Source: Plasmodiophora brassicae | Taxonomy: Eukaryota; Endomyxa: Phytomyxea; Phytomyxea; Plasmodiophorida | Direction: 5' to 3' | Assembly: GCA_036867785.1 (NCBI GenBank) | Contig: CP145409.1 | Span: 1,178,001-1,242,000 of the forward strand | Length of the DNA: 64,000 bases | Shown here: positions 44,229 through 54,741 of the stretch, one piece after another | How the letters are laid out: each line of letters starts with the position of its first letter | Numbering within the stretch: the first letter of the stretch is position 1 | Notes under the pieces: model-generated | Told to the model about the DNA's origin: nothing | Databases searched by the model: none | What the model saw: only the letters and a program-made list of their open reading frames with translations | Program-made: the position numbers and the translations under genes

Positions 44229-47200
44229 ATGGCGTTCGTGTGGGATACGGATGTGCCCGTAGCCGATGTGTGCCGATGGCTGGCCGGAGACGGGGTCCAG
44301 TTTGGGGACGATACAGAGCGATGCGCGGTGGCGCGCGCGCTCGCGGCTGACCTGCATGAGGAGTGGCTGCGTCTGGCGTCGTTGTGGCAGAAGGCGCCGG
44401 TCGTGCGCGCCGAGCGGCACCCAGCGCGGGAACCCCCAGGGCACCAGATTCGGATAACGCCGACGCCCGTTGTTGCACAAGGTCAAACGTCGTCGCCGCC
44501 TGCGTTCCGGCCAATGCAGGAATCGTCACCGAACATGCTGCGTAAGGTGCCGTCGAACGAAATTCGCCGACAGGTTCGACTAGAATCGGCAACGGCCTGG
44601 GCGCATCAGCGCAAGTCATCACCACCCGTTAGGTTGGACGACGACGTACGGTCATCCAGGTCAGTAGGATCTGTACCGCTGTCACGTGGGCATCGTCCTG
44701 ACAACCGTTGCGGTTTGCAGTAGCGGATCAAGCCCAGCGCGGGCGATGAACCAACCAACACGAAACGAGGTCGTGGTACGACTAGCGAACATATTTAGCA
44801 CAATCGTCATGTCGAGGCTGGTGCCGCATGTGCTGCTGGAAGTGCGTTTTCTCGTCGATCTGCTGCTGGCGCCGCGTCGCGACCGTTTTCCTGTACAATG
44901 TCCTGATAACCGGCTCTTTAACAGCACCGACGACTGCCTACTGTTCTCTGGTCGCGCGTTGGACACCCTCGCTGGAATCATTTCGCACCTTGGTGAGAAG
45001 CTGACGACGCTTCTGGTGAATTGCGATGCCGCGAAAGCCCACTGTCCAAAGCTGGTGACGGAGCTAGCGAAAATGCCAACAGCTGAGCGGACGAACGACT
45101 TCAACGAAGACGACCTACTTGGTGTTGATGAGACATTCAGACGTAAGAAACGCCTGTTCGTGCTGCTCTCGTTATAACGTACAGTAATGAGTGAACCCGC
45201 TTGTAGCATCCCTTGATTCCCGACGTATGTTCAAGACTCCTGCCCAAATGCGACTATATACCAATCGAGAGCAGACGAGAGACCTGTTTATGGAGGCACT
45301 CACGGTCAGTGGTCACATGGAACAGTTGATGATGAGGGCTAAAACTGCAATAGAGCTATCGAGGTTCGCTTGGCGATCGATCAGATGTCCGTCAGATAAT
45401 TGACAACTGCGCTCCTCCAAACTATCATTTCCTTGCCGGGTAACCCCAGGGTTCGTGCGCACTGAGTCGAACCTGTTTGACACCCGTTACATAGGTTGTT
45501 TGTGAACCAGCTCATTCAGCAATGTTGGAACGACCGGTCCTGGCTTCCTAACAAGGCAGTCGCATCATCTGATCCGGAGAAGCTTCGTAAAATGCAACGA
45601 TTAGCAAGGCGGGTTTCAGCGCCGTCCGCCGTCTTGACGGCCGCTGCCAAAAGTGTCCCCTTGGATTCGGATTCGGACACAGCGACTGAATCGAGGTTCA
45701 CCGGGGCAGAGAAATTCTTCTTCCGCCTTCTTCGGGATTCCGATCATCACCGTTTCTCACAGCTTGTTCGAGCCCATCTCGCGAACAAGGTAGCGTCTCT
45801 TAGGGCTACTGAGGATGGTCGAACAGCTCGTATCGTCAAACTTATGACATTGGGCAAGTTTCTCGGTTTCATCACGTTCTCCCCTTTCTGGGTGGTTGAT
45901 GAACTTCAAAGCCCGAATGCTGTCAAGGAAACATCACAGATTTTGCAATCATCCCGAATTGGCCCGTTCAGCTTAAATCAAATTCTTCGAAACGCGTTGC
46001 AACGTGGTGCTCTTAGCCTGCTGACGAATGTGCCATGGATATGTGAAATGTTGAAGATGTCTAGCGAGGCCTCCCGCGCAACATCAGGTTTGCATTTGGT
46101 GTGTTTGTATGGTTGCCAGTTCTGATTACCTGTTTTCAGAGATACAAGAGGCGGTGTCCCTGCTGAGACAAGTTCCGCGCCAGTTCAACTCCTCCGTTGG
46201 CGCTTGTGTGTCTGTTGCTATCGAAGAACTGTTTCTGACGCTCCGGTTGAACTTGGAGCCCTCGACGTCCATCGTTGATGATATCGAGGACCGACACAAG
46301 CGGGATCGCATTCTGTTTGCAGCGTCACCCCATCTCGAGCAGGCCTTAGCGGCTTTGCGGAAGTCCTCCTCGAGCGCTGTCACTGCCGCACCTACAAGAA
46401 TGATTACGCCATCACGTAACGTCGTAGCGCCGTCTTCCGTTACAACGACTCTGCGTAGCGCGTTCTTCACCTGCAATTCTGAACTGGCATCGCTTGTCCC
46501 ACTGATTCTCGATCGCGTCGTCCCGAACGCCGTCGAGCTGGCCATCAGGTCTGCATGCGACAGCGCCGTTCGTTTGTTCGCAGTGCGAAATTCGGATGAT
46601 CAGGTCGAAGAGAGGCGCGAAGACGCGCTCCTAGCTGCGACTCGAGATGCCATGTCCATGTCTCTGTCAAGTTGCAAGGAACGAATTCCATTGGCGATCG
46701 ATGCACTTGCACCAAGGACTGCCCGGGCCCCAGTGGATTCCAAGGTTGCCGAGCATGCCAAAGCTCTAGCTATTTCTCATGCTGCGGACAGGGTGTCTGA
46801 TCTCGTCAAGAACCGTCTTCCCGAAGCGTTTGATGACCTCTGGGATTCTTCTGTCAAGCGCCTTAGCCGTCCTCCCAGCAGCACCGACCAGATCAGATCG
46901 CCAAGAGCGACCCGTTTGAAGCACAGCTTCTGCTCCAGCAGTATTCTGGCGCTGTTCACATCGTTCGCTCAGCAAGCGCACATCGAAGATTGCTCTCAAA
47001 TCATAGGCGCGGTTCGTTCTGTTTCCCGCCCCGACGTCCCTCAACTGCTGTCTTCGCTGGCCCATCCGTCGCTGCTGCATCTCCCATCGTGGCCTACCGT
47101 TTTCGTCACTGTCATCACCGATGTTCCCATCTCCCCGTGTCTCGTTGAATCCGTTCTTATCAAGGTCGTCAACAGTGAGACTGAGCGCCAGATCGTTCGT

Positions 47201-47332
47201 TTCGTGGAATTGTACCTTCTGCGACTTGACGAAGGTTTTCGGCTACACTTTCTGAACCTCCTGAGCCGCTGCTCTAGCCTGGAGGCCAAATCCGTCCTAA
47301 CTGACGTATGTTGTGTCGCAACTGCTTTCTGA
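44229..47332 (+). CDS. CDAN1: Codanin-1-like protein
   Basis: Six exons: 44229-44659, 44721-45142, 45207-45311, 45364-45439, 45495-46087 and 46140-47332; introns of 52-64 nt; about 939 residues. Codanin-1 sequesters the histone chaperone ASF1 and works with CDIN1. Matches from memory of the human protein: the N-terminal helices, then RITPTPV, the ASF1-contact region in the first exon; REQTRDLFMEAL; VRQIIDNCAPPNYHFLAGLF (rebuilt by two splices); and LMTLGKFLGFITFSPFW in the conserved C-terminal domain. The final exon is uncertain: after the stop at 47332 another frame (QLSSNDVLVTYKEW) looks like the true family C-terminus, but I found no clean splice to it. Confidence 0.75.
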
Positions 47333-47664
47333 ACGCAGGTCAACTGTCTTCCAACGACGTTCTCGTTACCTACAAAGAATGGCAGGACGGTAAGCACAGG
47401 CGATGACGGGCGATGTTCGACTACGAGGACGAAAACGAGACCAATGTCGAATGCTTTGACTACCTACCGTACCTACACAGTCTATAGGTAGTCATATGGA
47501 TATATAACGATTTGTTTACCTAGATCCATAGCATCACAGGGGTTCTACCTACATAGTTCGCGTTGCATCGTTCCGCCAGGTTCCAGTTCGATTACGCACG
47601 TAGCTTTACGTCAAGATGTGAGGTCGGGTTTCGGGGCCACAGAATTGTTCCTTGGTTGGAGGAC
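47333..47664. other. Convergent intergenic region
   Basis: 332 bases, AT-richer than average, between the codanin-1-like gene (plus) and the MSP gene (minus). The first 70 bases hold a codanin-like reading frame that may be its last exon. Otherwise nothing seen. Confidence 0.4.
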
Positions 47665-48168
47665 TCATGGCTGGTTTACGATGGCGGCGAAGGCCCCGAT
47701 CAGGAAAGCGATCCAGACACTCAGGAACGGCGATGACAACAATCCGGAGCTGAGGACGGCAACGGACGCCAATGCAATAGCCCAGCGTTTCGCTGGCCCT
47801 AGATCGCCGGGAGGTTTCGCGGTCGGTGCGGCAGATTCCGCCACCGGGACCGTCATGACGGGCACGACCGTCTGCCCGGATTTATGCAGCATGTCATTCT
47901 TGGCCTCGACGAGTAATTTCGCAGCACCGTCCTCGACCATCTGCGAGCACTTGGCCTGGAGCGTGAGGGACGACAACGACGGGACGCTGCCGGTACGGGG
48001 CGACACGGACACCCACTCGGGCACGTTGGTCTTCACTGCGAACGACAGCTCGTGCAGGTACGGGTTCGTCACGCGGACGCTCCCCGTCCATACACCGGCG
48101 GAATCCTGCTGCAACCGCAGCTCCTTGGGCTCAACCAGCACCGGCACGACATCGCCCGACACCGTCAT
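47665..48168 (-). CDS. MSP-domain (VAP/MOSPD-like) membrane protein
   Basis: 167 residues, single exon. An N-terminal major-sperm-protein domain (VPVLVEPKELRLQ, GSVRVTNPYLHELSFAVKTN, VSPRTGSV) of about 95 residues is followed by a Pro-rich linker and two C-terminal membrane helices (WAIALASVAVLSSGLL, FLSVWIAFLIGAFAAI). Two helices with no coiled coil fit the MOSPD1/3 branch better than classical VAP. These proteins sit in the ER and tether other membranes by binding FFAT motifs. It lies head to head with the broken endonuclease gene, only 47 bases away. Confidence 0.8.
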   Translation of the reverse strand: MTVSGDVVPVLVEPKELRLQQDSAGVWTGSVRVTNPYLHELSFAVKTNVPEWVSVSPRTGSVPSLSSLTLQAKCSQMVEDGAAKLLVEAKNDMLHKSGQTVVPVMTVPVAESAAPTAKPPGDLGPAKRWAIALASVAVLSSGLLSSPFLSVWIAFLIGAFAAIVNQP

Positions 48169-48215
48169 TATTTGCGCAAAATGGCCCCCACACCCCAGGT
48201 CGCCATGCAGTTCAG

Positions 48216-48627
48216 GCGCGCCGTCCTGCCGCCTGTCTGGACGCCATCGTCATTAACACCCACCTCGACGATGTGTCGTCCGAGGCGCGCCTCGATGGCA
48301 TCAACCGCGTCCCGACATTCCTGTGCACCATGAACAAGGAAGGACTGCCCGTGATCCTGACCGGGGACTTCAACAATGACAGCGAAGAAGCAACCGAGGT
48401 CGAAGCCGTCAAGCGGCACCACCTACTGGATACGTTCCGCGTCGTGCACCCTGACGCGTTCGCGTACTCGTATCACGCGTTCAGGGGCAGGCCCGAATCC
48501 TGCAAGGCCGGCTTCGTGTTCGTGTCGCCCGACGTGCGCGTCGGGGGACGCCAGCATCGACCGTGCCAAGCATCACAACGGGTACCCTTCCGACCACTTC
48601 CCGGTGACCGCCATCGTCGACATCTGA
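48216..48627 (+). pseudogene. Fragment of an endonuclease/exonuclease/phosphatase-family gene
   Basis: Only the C-terminal half of the fold is present: DAIVINTHLDDVS, GLPVILTGDFNNDSEE and a closing YPSDHFPVTAIVDI. The first half, with the metal glutamate, is missing, and the MSP gene occupies the space where it should be. The frame also changes at a run of five G near 48543-48547 (VSPDVRVG in one frame, GDASIDRAKHHNG in the next). Truncation plus frameshift make this a decayed copy; a sequencing error could explain the frameshift but not the truncation. Confidence 0.7.
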
Positions 48628-48661
48628 CCTGTAGTATGTATATATTCAATGGTCTACGCTG

Positions 48662-50308
48662 TCACCTACGTGGAGGTGCCGTCGCTGTGATGAACGGGGC
48701 GGTGACAAACTCGCCGCCACCGTTGGAATCGTCGGATTCGTAGTCGTCGTTCGCCGATGGAGGCACGACGGCGACGGCGGCGGCGGCGGCGACAACGAGG
48801 TCGTCGTCGGCCTGGGTCGTGTCGAAATCGCTGCGAATGTGGATGTCGTCCTTGTACGCGTTCTGCTGCGTCATGTAGTCGGACAGGAGTTGCCGGACCT
48901 GGTCCTCGAGGAAGCCGAGGTGGGCGGTCAGCGACGACTCCGTTACGGGCAACGTGGCCAGCGGGTCGGCCGACTCGCCGAACAGCTGGAGGATCTTGCC
49001 GAGGCCGACGCGAAGGTTGACGACCGTACGCGCCTGGTCCGCCTTCTTCTCGTCGAGGTCGGCCAGCAGGTCCTGCATCTCATGTAGCTTCCCGGTCACG
49101 TTGCCGATGACGGTCTGCGATACGAGCTTCTCCCGCAGGACGCCGTCGACGACCGTGCCGCCGTCGCCGTGCTTCTTGGCGTCCTCGATGGCGCTGGTCT
49201 CGTCCCGGATCACAGTGACGGCCTGCTCGAGCTCCTCGATGTCGTTGCTGAGGTAGTTGACCGCCTGGAACTGCCGGAAGTTGTTGTCCTCGCTGTCCTC
49301 GAAGACGGCGATCAGGTCCTGCATGCTGCTGACGCCCGTCGCCTGGCACAGCCGCTCGAATTGCACTTTGTACATGTCGACCTTGGCGGCGGTCAGCTTG
49401 ATGCACGCTTTGTCTTTGGCAATGTCCCAGGCACCCGCCGTCATGATCTTGCGAAGCTCGCCCTCCTGGCCCTGCGCCCACTTCTCCTTCTCCTTGATCA
49501 GTCGACGGTCGCTCAGCGCTTGTATGTGCGCAGTGATCTTGGCGTTGTACGCGACGAGGCGACCGAGGTCCCTCCACTGCTCCTGGAACTGCCTGTGCTC
49601 TTTGTCGCCGCCCCGTTTCAGGTCGGCCACGACCTGTGTGGATTGGTCGCGACCTTCCGCCAGCGTCACCGCCTTCTCGACGACAGCGCTGATGTTCACC
49701 ATGGCCGCGTCGATGCGCTCGAGCAGGTGGCTGATTGTGCGCTCCACCATCATCTTGTCGACGCGCAGGTTGTGGATCGTCTGGCGCATGGCCCGGTTGC
49801 TGGTCTGTTGACGGTTGAAGTCGATCCGGGCGCGATGCAGGCGATGCTCCAGCAGGTTGATCTGCTTCATGTCGTGGTCGCTCGCCTCCTGCAGGGCGTT
49901 AATGCCACCGCGCTGCCGGCGTCGTTCCATGATGCCAAAGTGGAACTCTTCGGCCAAGTGTTCCAGGCGGTCGAGACGCTCCTGCTTCTCCTGCGTCTTG
50001 GACGAGAACCACTCGTCGCGAACGTCGTCGATATCGTCCGTGCCCGCTTCGTCGCACGCCTTCTGCTCGGTCAGCCATGCCAGATGCGCCGAGTCGCTGC
50101 TGAGCTGTTTCTGCATCTTGAAGTTGGCCGATTTGATCTTGTCGATCTGGCCGTGGAACATCCGGCTGACGGACGGCGTGAAGTTGTTCAACGGGACCGT
50201 GCGCGCCTCCAGCCGCCGCGTCTGTCGATGCAGCTGATCCAGCTTCGCCGTCACCGCCATCGTCGTGTCATCCTCGTACGTCGGCGTCTTCTCCTTGAAC
50301 AGCCCCAT
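48662..50308 (-). CDS. Outer dynein arm docking complex subunit (ODAD1/CCDC114-CCDC63 family)
   Basis: 548 residues from ATG 50308 (MGLFKEKTPTYEDDTT); a longer frame begins at GTG. Almost entirely coiled coil from about 20 to 470, ending in an Ala/Val-rich and acidic tail. Family hallmarks: NLLEHRLHRARIDFNRQQTS, LRVDKMMVERTISHLL and LIAVFEDSEDNNFRQFQAV, as in Chlamydomonas ODA1/DC2 and human CCDC63/CCDC114. It anchors outer dynein arms on axonemal doublets, so the organism builds motile flagella. Single exon. Confidence 0.88.
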   Translation of the reverse strand: MGLFKEKTPTYEDDTTMAVTAKLDQLHRQTRRLEARTVPLNNFTPSVSRMFHGQIDKIKSANFKMQKQLSSDSAHLAWLTEQKACDEAGTDDIDDVRDEWFSSKTQEKQERLDRLEHLAEEFHFGIMERRRQRGGINALQEASDHDMKQINLLEHRLHRARIDFNRQQTSNRAMRQTIHNLRVDKMMVERTISHLLERIDAAMVNISAVVEKAVTLAEGRDQSTQVVADLKRGGDKEHRQFQEQWRDLGRLVAYNAKITAHIQALSDRRLIKEKEKWAQGQEGELRKIMTAGAWDIAKDKACIKLTAAKVDMYKVQFERLCQATGVSSMQDLIAVFEDSEDNNFRQFQAVNYLSNDIEELEQAVTVIRDETSAIEDAKKHGDGGTVVDGVLREKLVSQTVIGNVTGKLHEMQDLLADLDEKKADQARTVVNLRVGLGKILQLFGESADPLATLPVTESSLTAHLGFLEDQVRQLLSDYMTQQNAYKDDIHIRSDFDTTQADDDLVVAAAAAVAVVPPSANDDYESDDSNGGGEFVTAPFITATAPPRR

Positions 50309-50623
50309 GGCTGCACCACTTAGACCGACACAACCGAAGTAGCACGACGATCTCGACGAGTACCCGTAGTGCACGGTTATATACGTAGTAACATGTGGTG
50401 CCCCTCAGGTGACGTACGCCTGCACCGCAGTCCAATAACGTTGTATCGTCAGCGGGAACATCAATGAGGCGAGCAGCGCAAGCATGGCCCGCTGTCATCG
50501 CGGATAATTATAGCGCGCCCGGTCTGCGGAGTCCGCTACGGGGGCCCGGGGTATGGTTCGAAGACGCCGAGTGAGGGCCCGCAGGCGCCGGCACTCGGGA
50601 AATTGCGGGGAGGTGCTCGGTGG
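50309..50623. other. Divergent promoter region
   Basis: 315 bases between the dynein docking gene (minus) and the first secreted paralogue (plus). No gene or RNA seen. Confidence 0.4.
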
Positions 50624-51536
50624 ATGCTGTCTGCCATGCTGTCTGCGCGTGCTGCCGTCGTTGTCGTTGCTGCCATCGTTCTGGCGGCAGGCGCACTGTG
50701 CAGCAACGACCTGGAGCGTGAGTATGAGCAACGCATGAAGGAATTACAAGCCGAGCGAGCGAGGCTTCAGGACCTGACCAATGCGCAGCTGGCTGCATGC
50801 GCGAAACTGAAAAGGATGGAGCGTCGACCGTTGGATCGAATGATCAAGGAGCAGAGCGACAAGGTCGACAAGATATTCAACAAGACGAAAGAAGTTCTTG
50901 CCAAGCTTGTCGCGCTTCGTCGAGCGGAACAGTCTGCCCAAGCGGGATCGTCACGTCCTCTGCCTGTTAAGTCCCGCAACGTCGAGAAGGACCTGGCCCA
51001 ACATGGCAAGATGAGCATGAAGGTTGTCAAAGACGCGCTCCTGCGTACAGCCGTCCCGGTGCGCAGTGGACTTCAGCACGCTGCATCTGATGACGGCGGT
51101 GATCACAAGGACGGCGCGAACAATCTCCCGACCGCCGAAATTGCCGGTCGCAATCCAGAACACTCTTCTGATCATTGCAATGTGGATTATCGTTGCCAGA
51201 ACACGGTGCATGCTGATTATCAGGCTCGCCTTATTGAGAAGCCGAACTGCCTGCACAGTTATTTCGCTGCAGGCGGCCCCGTGGTTAGTCATGCGGCCCG
51301 TGGGCAGACTAGCAGCGGCGCTATACCTGGCGGTGCGACCGTGACGAACACGGATGATGATCTCGCTTCAGTGGCAAGTGATACCCCCAGCAATGTTGAC
51401 CCAGCTCTGTGTAAGCGAATTCGATTTCGTGATCCACTTTGGATATGGGCTGACGTGGTACCTATGGGCAGCCTTCGACGATTGGGACATTGTTCCCCGC
51501 GGCGATCTCGACGCCGGCGGCTGGACTGTCCTGTAA
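50624..51536 (+). CDS. Secreted protein, paralogue A of a tandem pair
   Basis: Two exons: 50624-51410 and 51472-51536 (intron 61 nt, GTAAGC donor); 283 residues. A strong signal peptide (AAVVVVAAIVLAAGALCS) is followed by a conserved NDLE/QR helix, a coiled-coil-like segment to about 110 and a variable, probably disordered middle with an acidic patch (TNTDDDLASVASDTPS). The separate last exon encodes FDDWDIVPRGDLDAGGWTVL and the stop. Without the splice, the first frame runs on into a basic random-looking tail. The neighbour at 51805 has the same architecture, the same intron position and phase, and the same end motif. No known family; plausible secreted effector or cell-surface protein. Confidence 0.75.
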
Positions 51537-51804
51537 TGCGAATCGCCCAACTACTGCGGGCCACCGCTCCTCCCATTTCCCTTATCCATACACGGCACCG
51601 ACATCTGCGTCGAACCTCAGCTGCGCGCCATTGAAGAAACAGCCGTGATGCGGTCGCCTGTGCCACCTTCGGAGTCTACCTATGCCTTCACACGGTGTCC
51701 GTGATCCGCGCGGCGATCTGCACTGCGGAGTCAAATTCGGGGTTCGCCTCGCACGCCGGGATCGATAGTCCGGTTGCGGTATCGCTTCGAGGGGGTCGTT
51801 CACC

Positions 51805-52700
51805 ATGCTGTATCTGCGTGCAGCCCTCGTCATTGTCGTCGTCGCCGTGACGGTAGGCGCGGTATGCAGCAACGACCTGCAGCGCGTGTACAATGCTCGA
51901 CTGCTGGAACTGCGCACCGAGACAGCGAAGCTTCATTGCCTGACGATTGCGAAGGAGACCGTCCGGAACATGAAATCGGGCCAGCGGAAGAACTTGAACC
52001 GAATGATCAAGGCGCAGACCGGAGTAGTGGAAATGCTTGACAAGGAAGTCAGAGCCGCCCTCACCGAGCTCGTCGCCGTTCGTCGAGCGAAACAGGCAGC
52101 GTCTCAGGACACGCGTCCCTTGCCCCAGTCCCGAGACGACGTCCATGTCAGCGTCCCTGTAAAGCTCGAGGAACGTCGTATCAAGGTGGACGAAAACACC
52201 CTAATCGATCTTGCTGATGAGGCCCTCATGCAAGGAGCCTGCGTGGACAAGGAACTCCTGATCGCTGCAGCTGAAGACGATGTTGGCCACCGAAATGAAG
52301 AATCCGATCCAGTGCAGCGCCTCAGTGGCACTGTGGAGCCGCAACAAGGCACTGAATTCGACAGGGACGACGTCATTGGTGAACCAGTTCTGCATACAAA
52401 GGACGTGAAGTACGTGCAGAATTATTTCGATATTGATGCTCCCATGGGTGCACATAGTGACCTGCAGAGTAACGACGCCATTGTAACTGATGATGATGCG
52501 ACGAGCATCGCCGGCATCGACGATGATCTCGACTCAGTCTCGATTGAGAGCCCCATCGACCACTCCATCGGTACGATGGCTCCGCTCTTCCTAATGCCAA
52601 TTCGCCGTGTTCTGACTTGTTCCTCATGATAGCCTGCGGCGACTGGGACCTTGTCCCTGGCAGCGACGATGATGGTGCTGGCGGCTGGACGCTTGTCTAA
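51805..52700 (+). CDS. Secreted protein, paralogue B of a tandem pair
   Basis: Two exons: 51805-52570 and 52633-52700 (intron 62 nt, GTACGA donor); 277 residues. Signal peptide (LVIVVVAVTVGAVC), then SNDLQRVYNARLLELRTE, similar to SNDLEREYEQRMKELQAE in paralogue A. A helical stretch with RKNLNRMIKAQTGVVEML corresponds to RRPLDRMIKEQSDKVDKI. The middle is acidic (DDDLDSVSIESP) and the last exon gives CGDWDLVPGSDDDGAGGWTL. Overall identity to A is low except in these blocks, so the duplication is old or evolution fast, as often for secreted interaction proteins. Function unknown. Confidence 0.75.
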
Positions 52701-53358
52701 CATGCTGCTGCTCCGGTTCAAATCCTCGTTACCTAGGTGCGTCACCCCACGTTACCTACACGATACAACGTCCAAACTCGGAACACAACCATGCTCTATT
52801 GCCTTCGTACCCTATGAATTCGCACAGGCCTCGCTTAAATTCTGAAAGTACAATCGTAGAACGTGGCTAACGTTTGCCATCCTGCCTTTAGGCAGAGCGA
52901 TGTCCATGCTGTCGCTGGTGGCGTATCAATTATGTACAGGGAAGTCCAGGAGCGCTTTGTTGGGCGTTGCTTGAGACGAGGCAGGGCTCCGCATGAGCAC
53001 CATGCCGGTGATGACGATGTGGCGTGAAATGCGTTGGCCATTCCGGGCACGAGCGAAGCTAAAAGGCGTTGAATTGCCAGCCAACGACCGCACCATCCTG
53101 GAAAGGATACGCCGTTGTGATCGAACGCGCCCCCAGGGACACTGGACTGGCATCGACCCCGGGTGGGCTCCAGCAGAGTTGTCGCACCCTGCTGTAGTTG
53201 CTGGTGTCTCGCCCCGGTCAGCGGTATCGTGCACAGGCGACGTCGTACGAGCGTTGACGGGGGACGCTCAGTGGTAAACGTGTGGGCCCGACGGGTGTGC
53301 ACACCGCGACGTTGCTCGCCTCCGTGGCCATTTGCGGACGCGTCGTGTCGTGATCCGG
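52701..53358. other. Stretch without a supported gene
   Basis: 658 bases between the secreted pair and the Rag GTPase. A plus-strand frame at 52993-53277 and antisense frames are open, none with a family signature. It should include the RagC/D promoter. Confidence 0.35.
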
Positions 53359-54716
53359 ATGTCGTACGACGATTTCCCGTTGAGCCTGGACAGCAACGCG
53401 ACCAGCCAGCATCCGACGTTCGCGATCTCGGCGCTGCAGGCCGATGGGCGCGCCAGGGTCTTCCTGCTGGGTGCGCACCGATCCGGGAAATCGTCGATCG
53501 AGAAGGTTGTCTTCCATAAGGTGGAACCTCGCGTCGCTCTGCCTTCATGAAGCATGCCTGATTCTGCCCTGCCGGATAGATGTCGCCCCACGAAACGCTG
53601 TTCCTGGAATCCACGCGCTCAATAGGCGTTACCGACATCAACAGCAACCCGCTTGTCAATCTCCAGATCCTTGATTTCCCTGGCGGCTATGCGTTCCAAG
53701 GTATTCGTCTGTCGTATCTTTCGTGATGGCCGTCGCTGACCTCCCAGTGGCAGGCGTCGACCGCGTCAATTCGCTACGTTCGTGCTCGGCGATGGTGCTG
53801 GTCGTTGATGCGACGAACGGCTCGCAAGCAGCCCAGGATGTGAAGTACTTGGTGGGATGCATTGAAGTAGCGCATCGTGTGAATCCCAAGATCAGTTTCG
53901 AGATTCTCATACACAAAGTCGATGGGGACGCATTCCCGCTCGAGGAGCACAAACTGGAAGCACAGCGCAACACCAGGTGCCGCACAGGTCTGCTACTCAG
54001 CAATTCCGCATTCTGATTCGGACGCGTTCGCAGAGCCAGGATCGACTCAGAGCTTCGCGAGGCCAATATCCAGAACGTCCACATCTCCTACCATTTGACC
54101 TCCATCTACGACCACACCATTTTCGAGGTACAGCGGCATCGTTCATTGGCAGCCCCGCTGCTCTAATACCGCTCGCGTAGGCATTCTCAAAGATCTACCA
54201 TAAGATGCTGCCCCAGTTTGCGTTCCTTGAGAATCTCCTCGACTCTCTCATCACGAACAGCTCAATCGAAAAGGCGTTCCTGTTCGACGTGATATCCAAG
54301 ATATACATCTGCACGGACTCCAACCCAGTCGACATGCAGACCTATGAACTCTGCTCCGACATGTACGTTACGCGTTGCCAGGCGCGCGCCTCTGTACACT
54401 GAGGTGTCTTGCCAAAAGGATCGACGTTGTTGTCGACATTTCGTGCATATACGGTGTACCGAGTGGGGTCGTCCCCGCGAATGCAGGAAAAGGTAGCGAG
54501 AAGCTGGCGACCGATTGCGCGTTCGACAGCGCATCTACGTCGACGATCAAGCTGAGCAACGGCCACGTCCTCGTGCTGCGTGAGGTCGGCAAGTACCTGG
54601 CCCTGGTCTGCCTGATGCGAGAGAAATCCTTCGACAAGGCCGCCCTAGTCGAATTCAACATCAACTGCTTCAAGACTGCACTCAGCCATCTGTGCGAAGG
54701 CATGGCCCAAGGCTGA
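53359..54716 (+). CDS. RRAGC: Rag GTPase, RagC/D (Gtr2) type
   Basis: Six exons: 53359-53520, 53580-53700, 53748-53976, 54034-54127, 54181-54362 and 54419-54716; introns of 47-59 nt; 361 residues. Heterodimerises with RagA/B to place TORC1 on the lysosome or vacuole in response to amino acids. Motifs: P-loop [19 protein letters not shown], then [12 protein letters not shown], switch region [10 protein letters not shown], the G4-like HKVDG, and the C-terminal roadblock-type region ([20 protein letters not shown], then [13 protein letters not shown] and [13 protein letters not shown]). The HKVDG and [12 protein letters not shown] patterns place it with RagC/D and Gtr2 rather than RagA. Exon joins all restore conserved text. 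Confidence 0.95.
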
Positions 54717-54741
54717 TCCAGTCGTCCAGCTTGATAAACGT

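Noticed and set aside
47333-47405. Final codanin-1 exon (QLSSNDVLVTYKEW)
   Set aside because: The text resembles the family C-terminus, but the available donor sites give the wrong phase or an intron of about 33 nt, so I did not add it to the gene.
49169-50323. Plus-strand frame of 384 codons
   Set aside because: Antisense of the dynein docking subunit, which has recognisable family motifs.
52713-52726. tRNA-like T-loop text GGTTCAAATCC
   Set aside because: The flanking bases form neither a T stem nor an acceptor stem, so no tRNA gene. I found no tRNA or rRNA gene in the window.
52993-53277. Plus-strand frame of 94 codons upstream of RagC/D
   Set aside because: Protein-like in places (KLKGVELPANDRTILERIRR) but no family, no splice partner and competing antisense frames.
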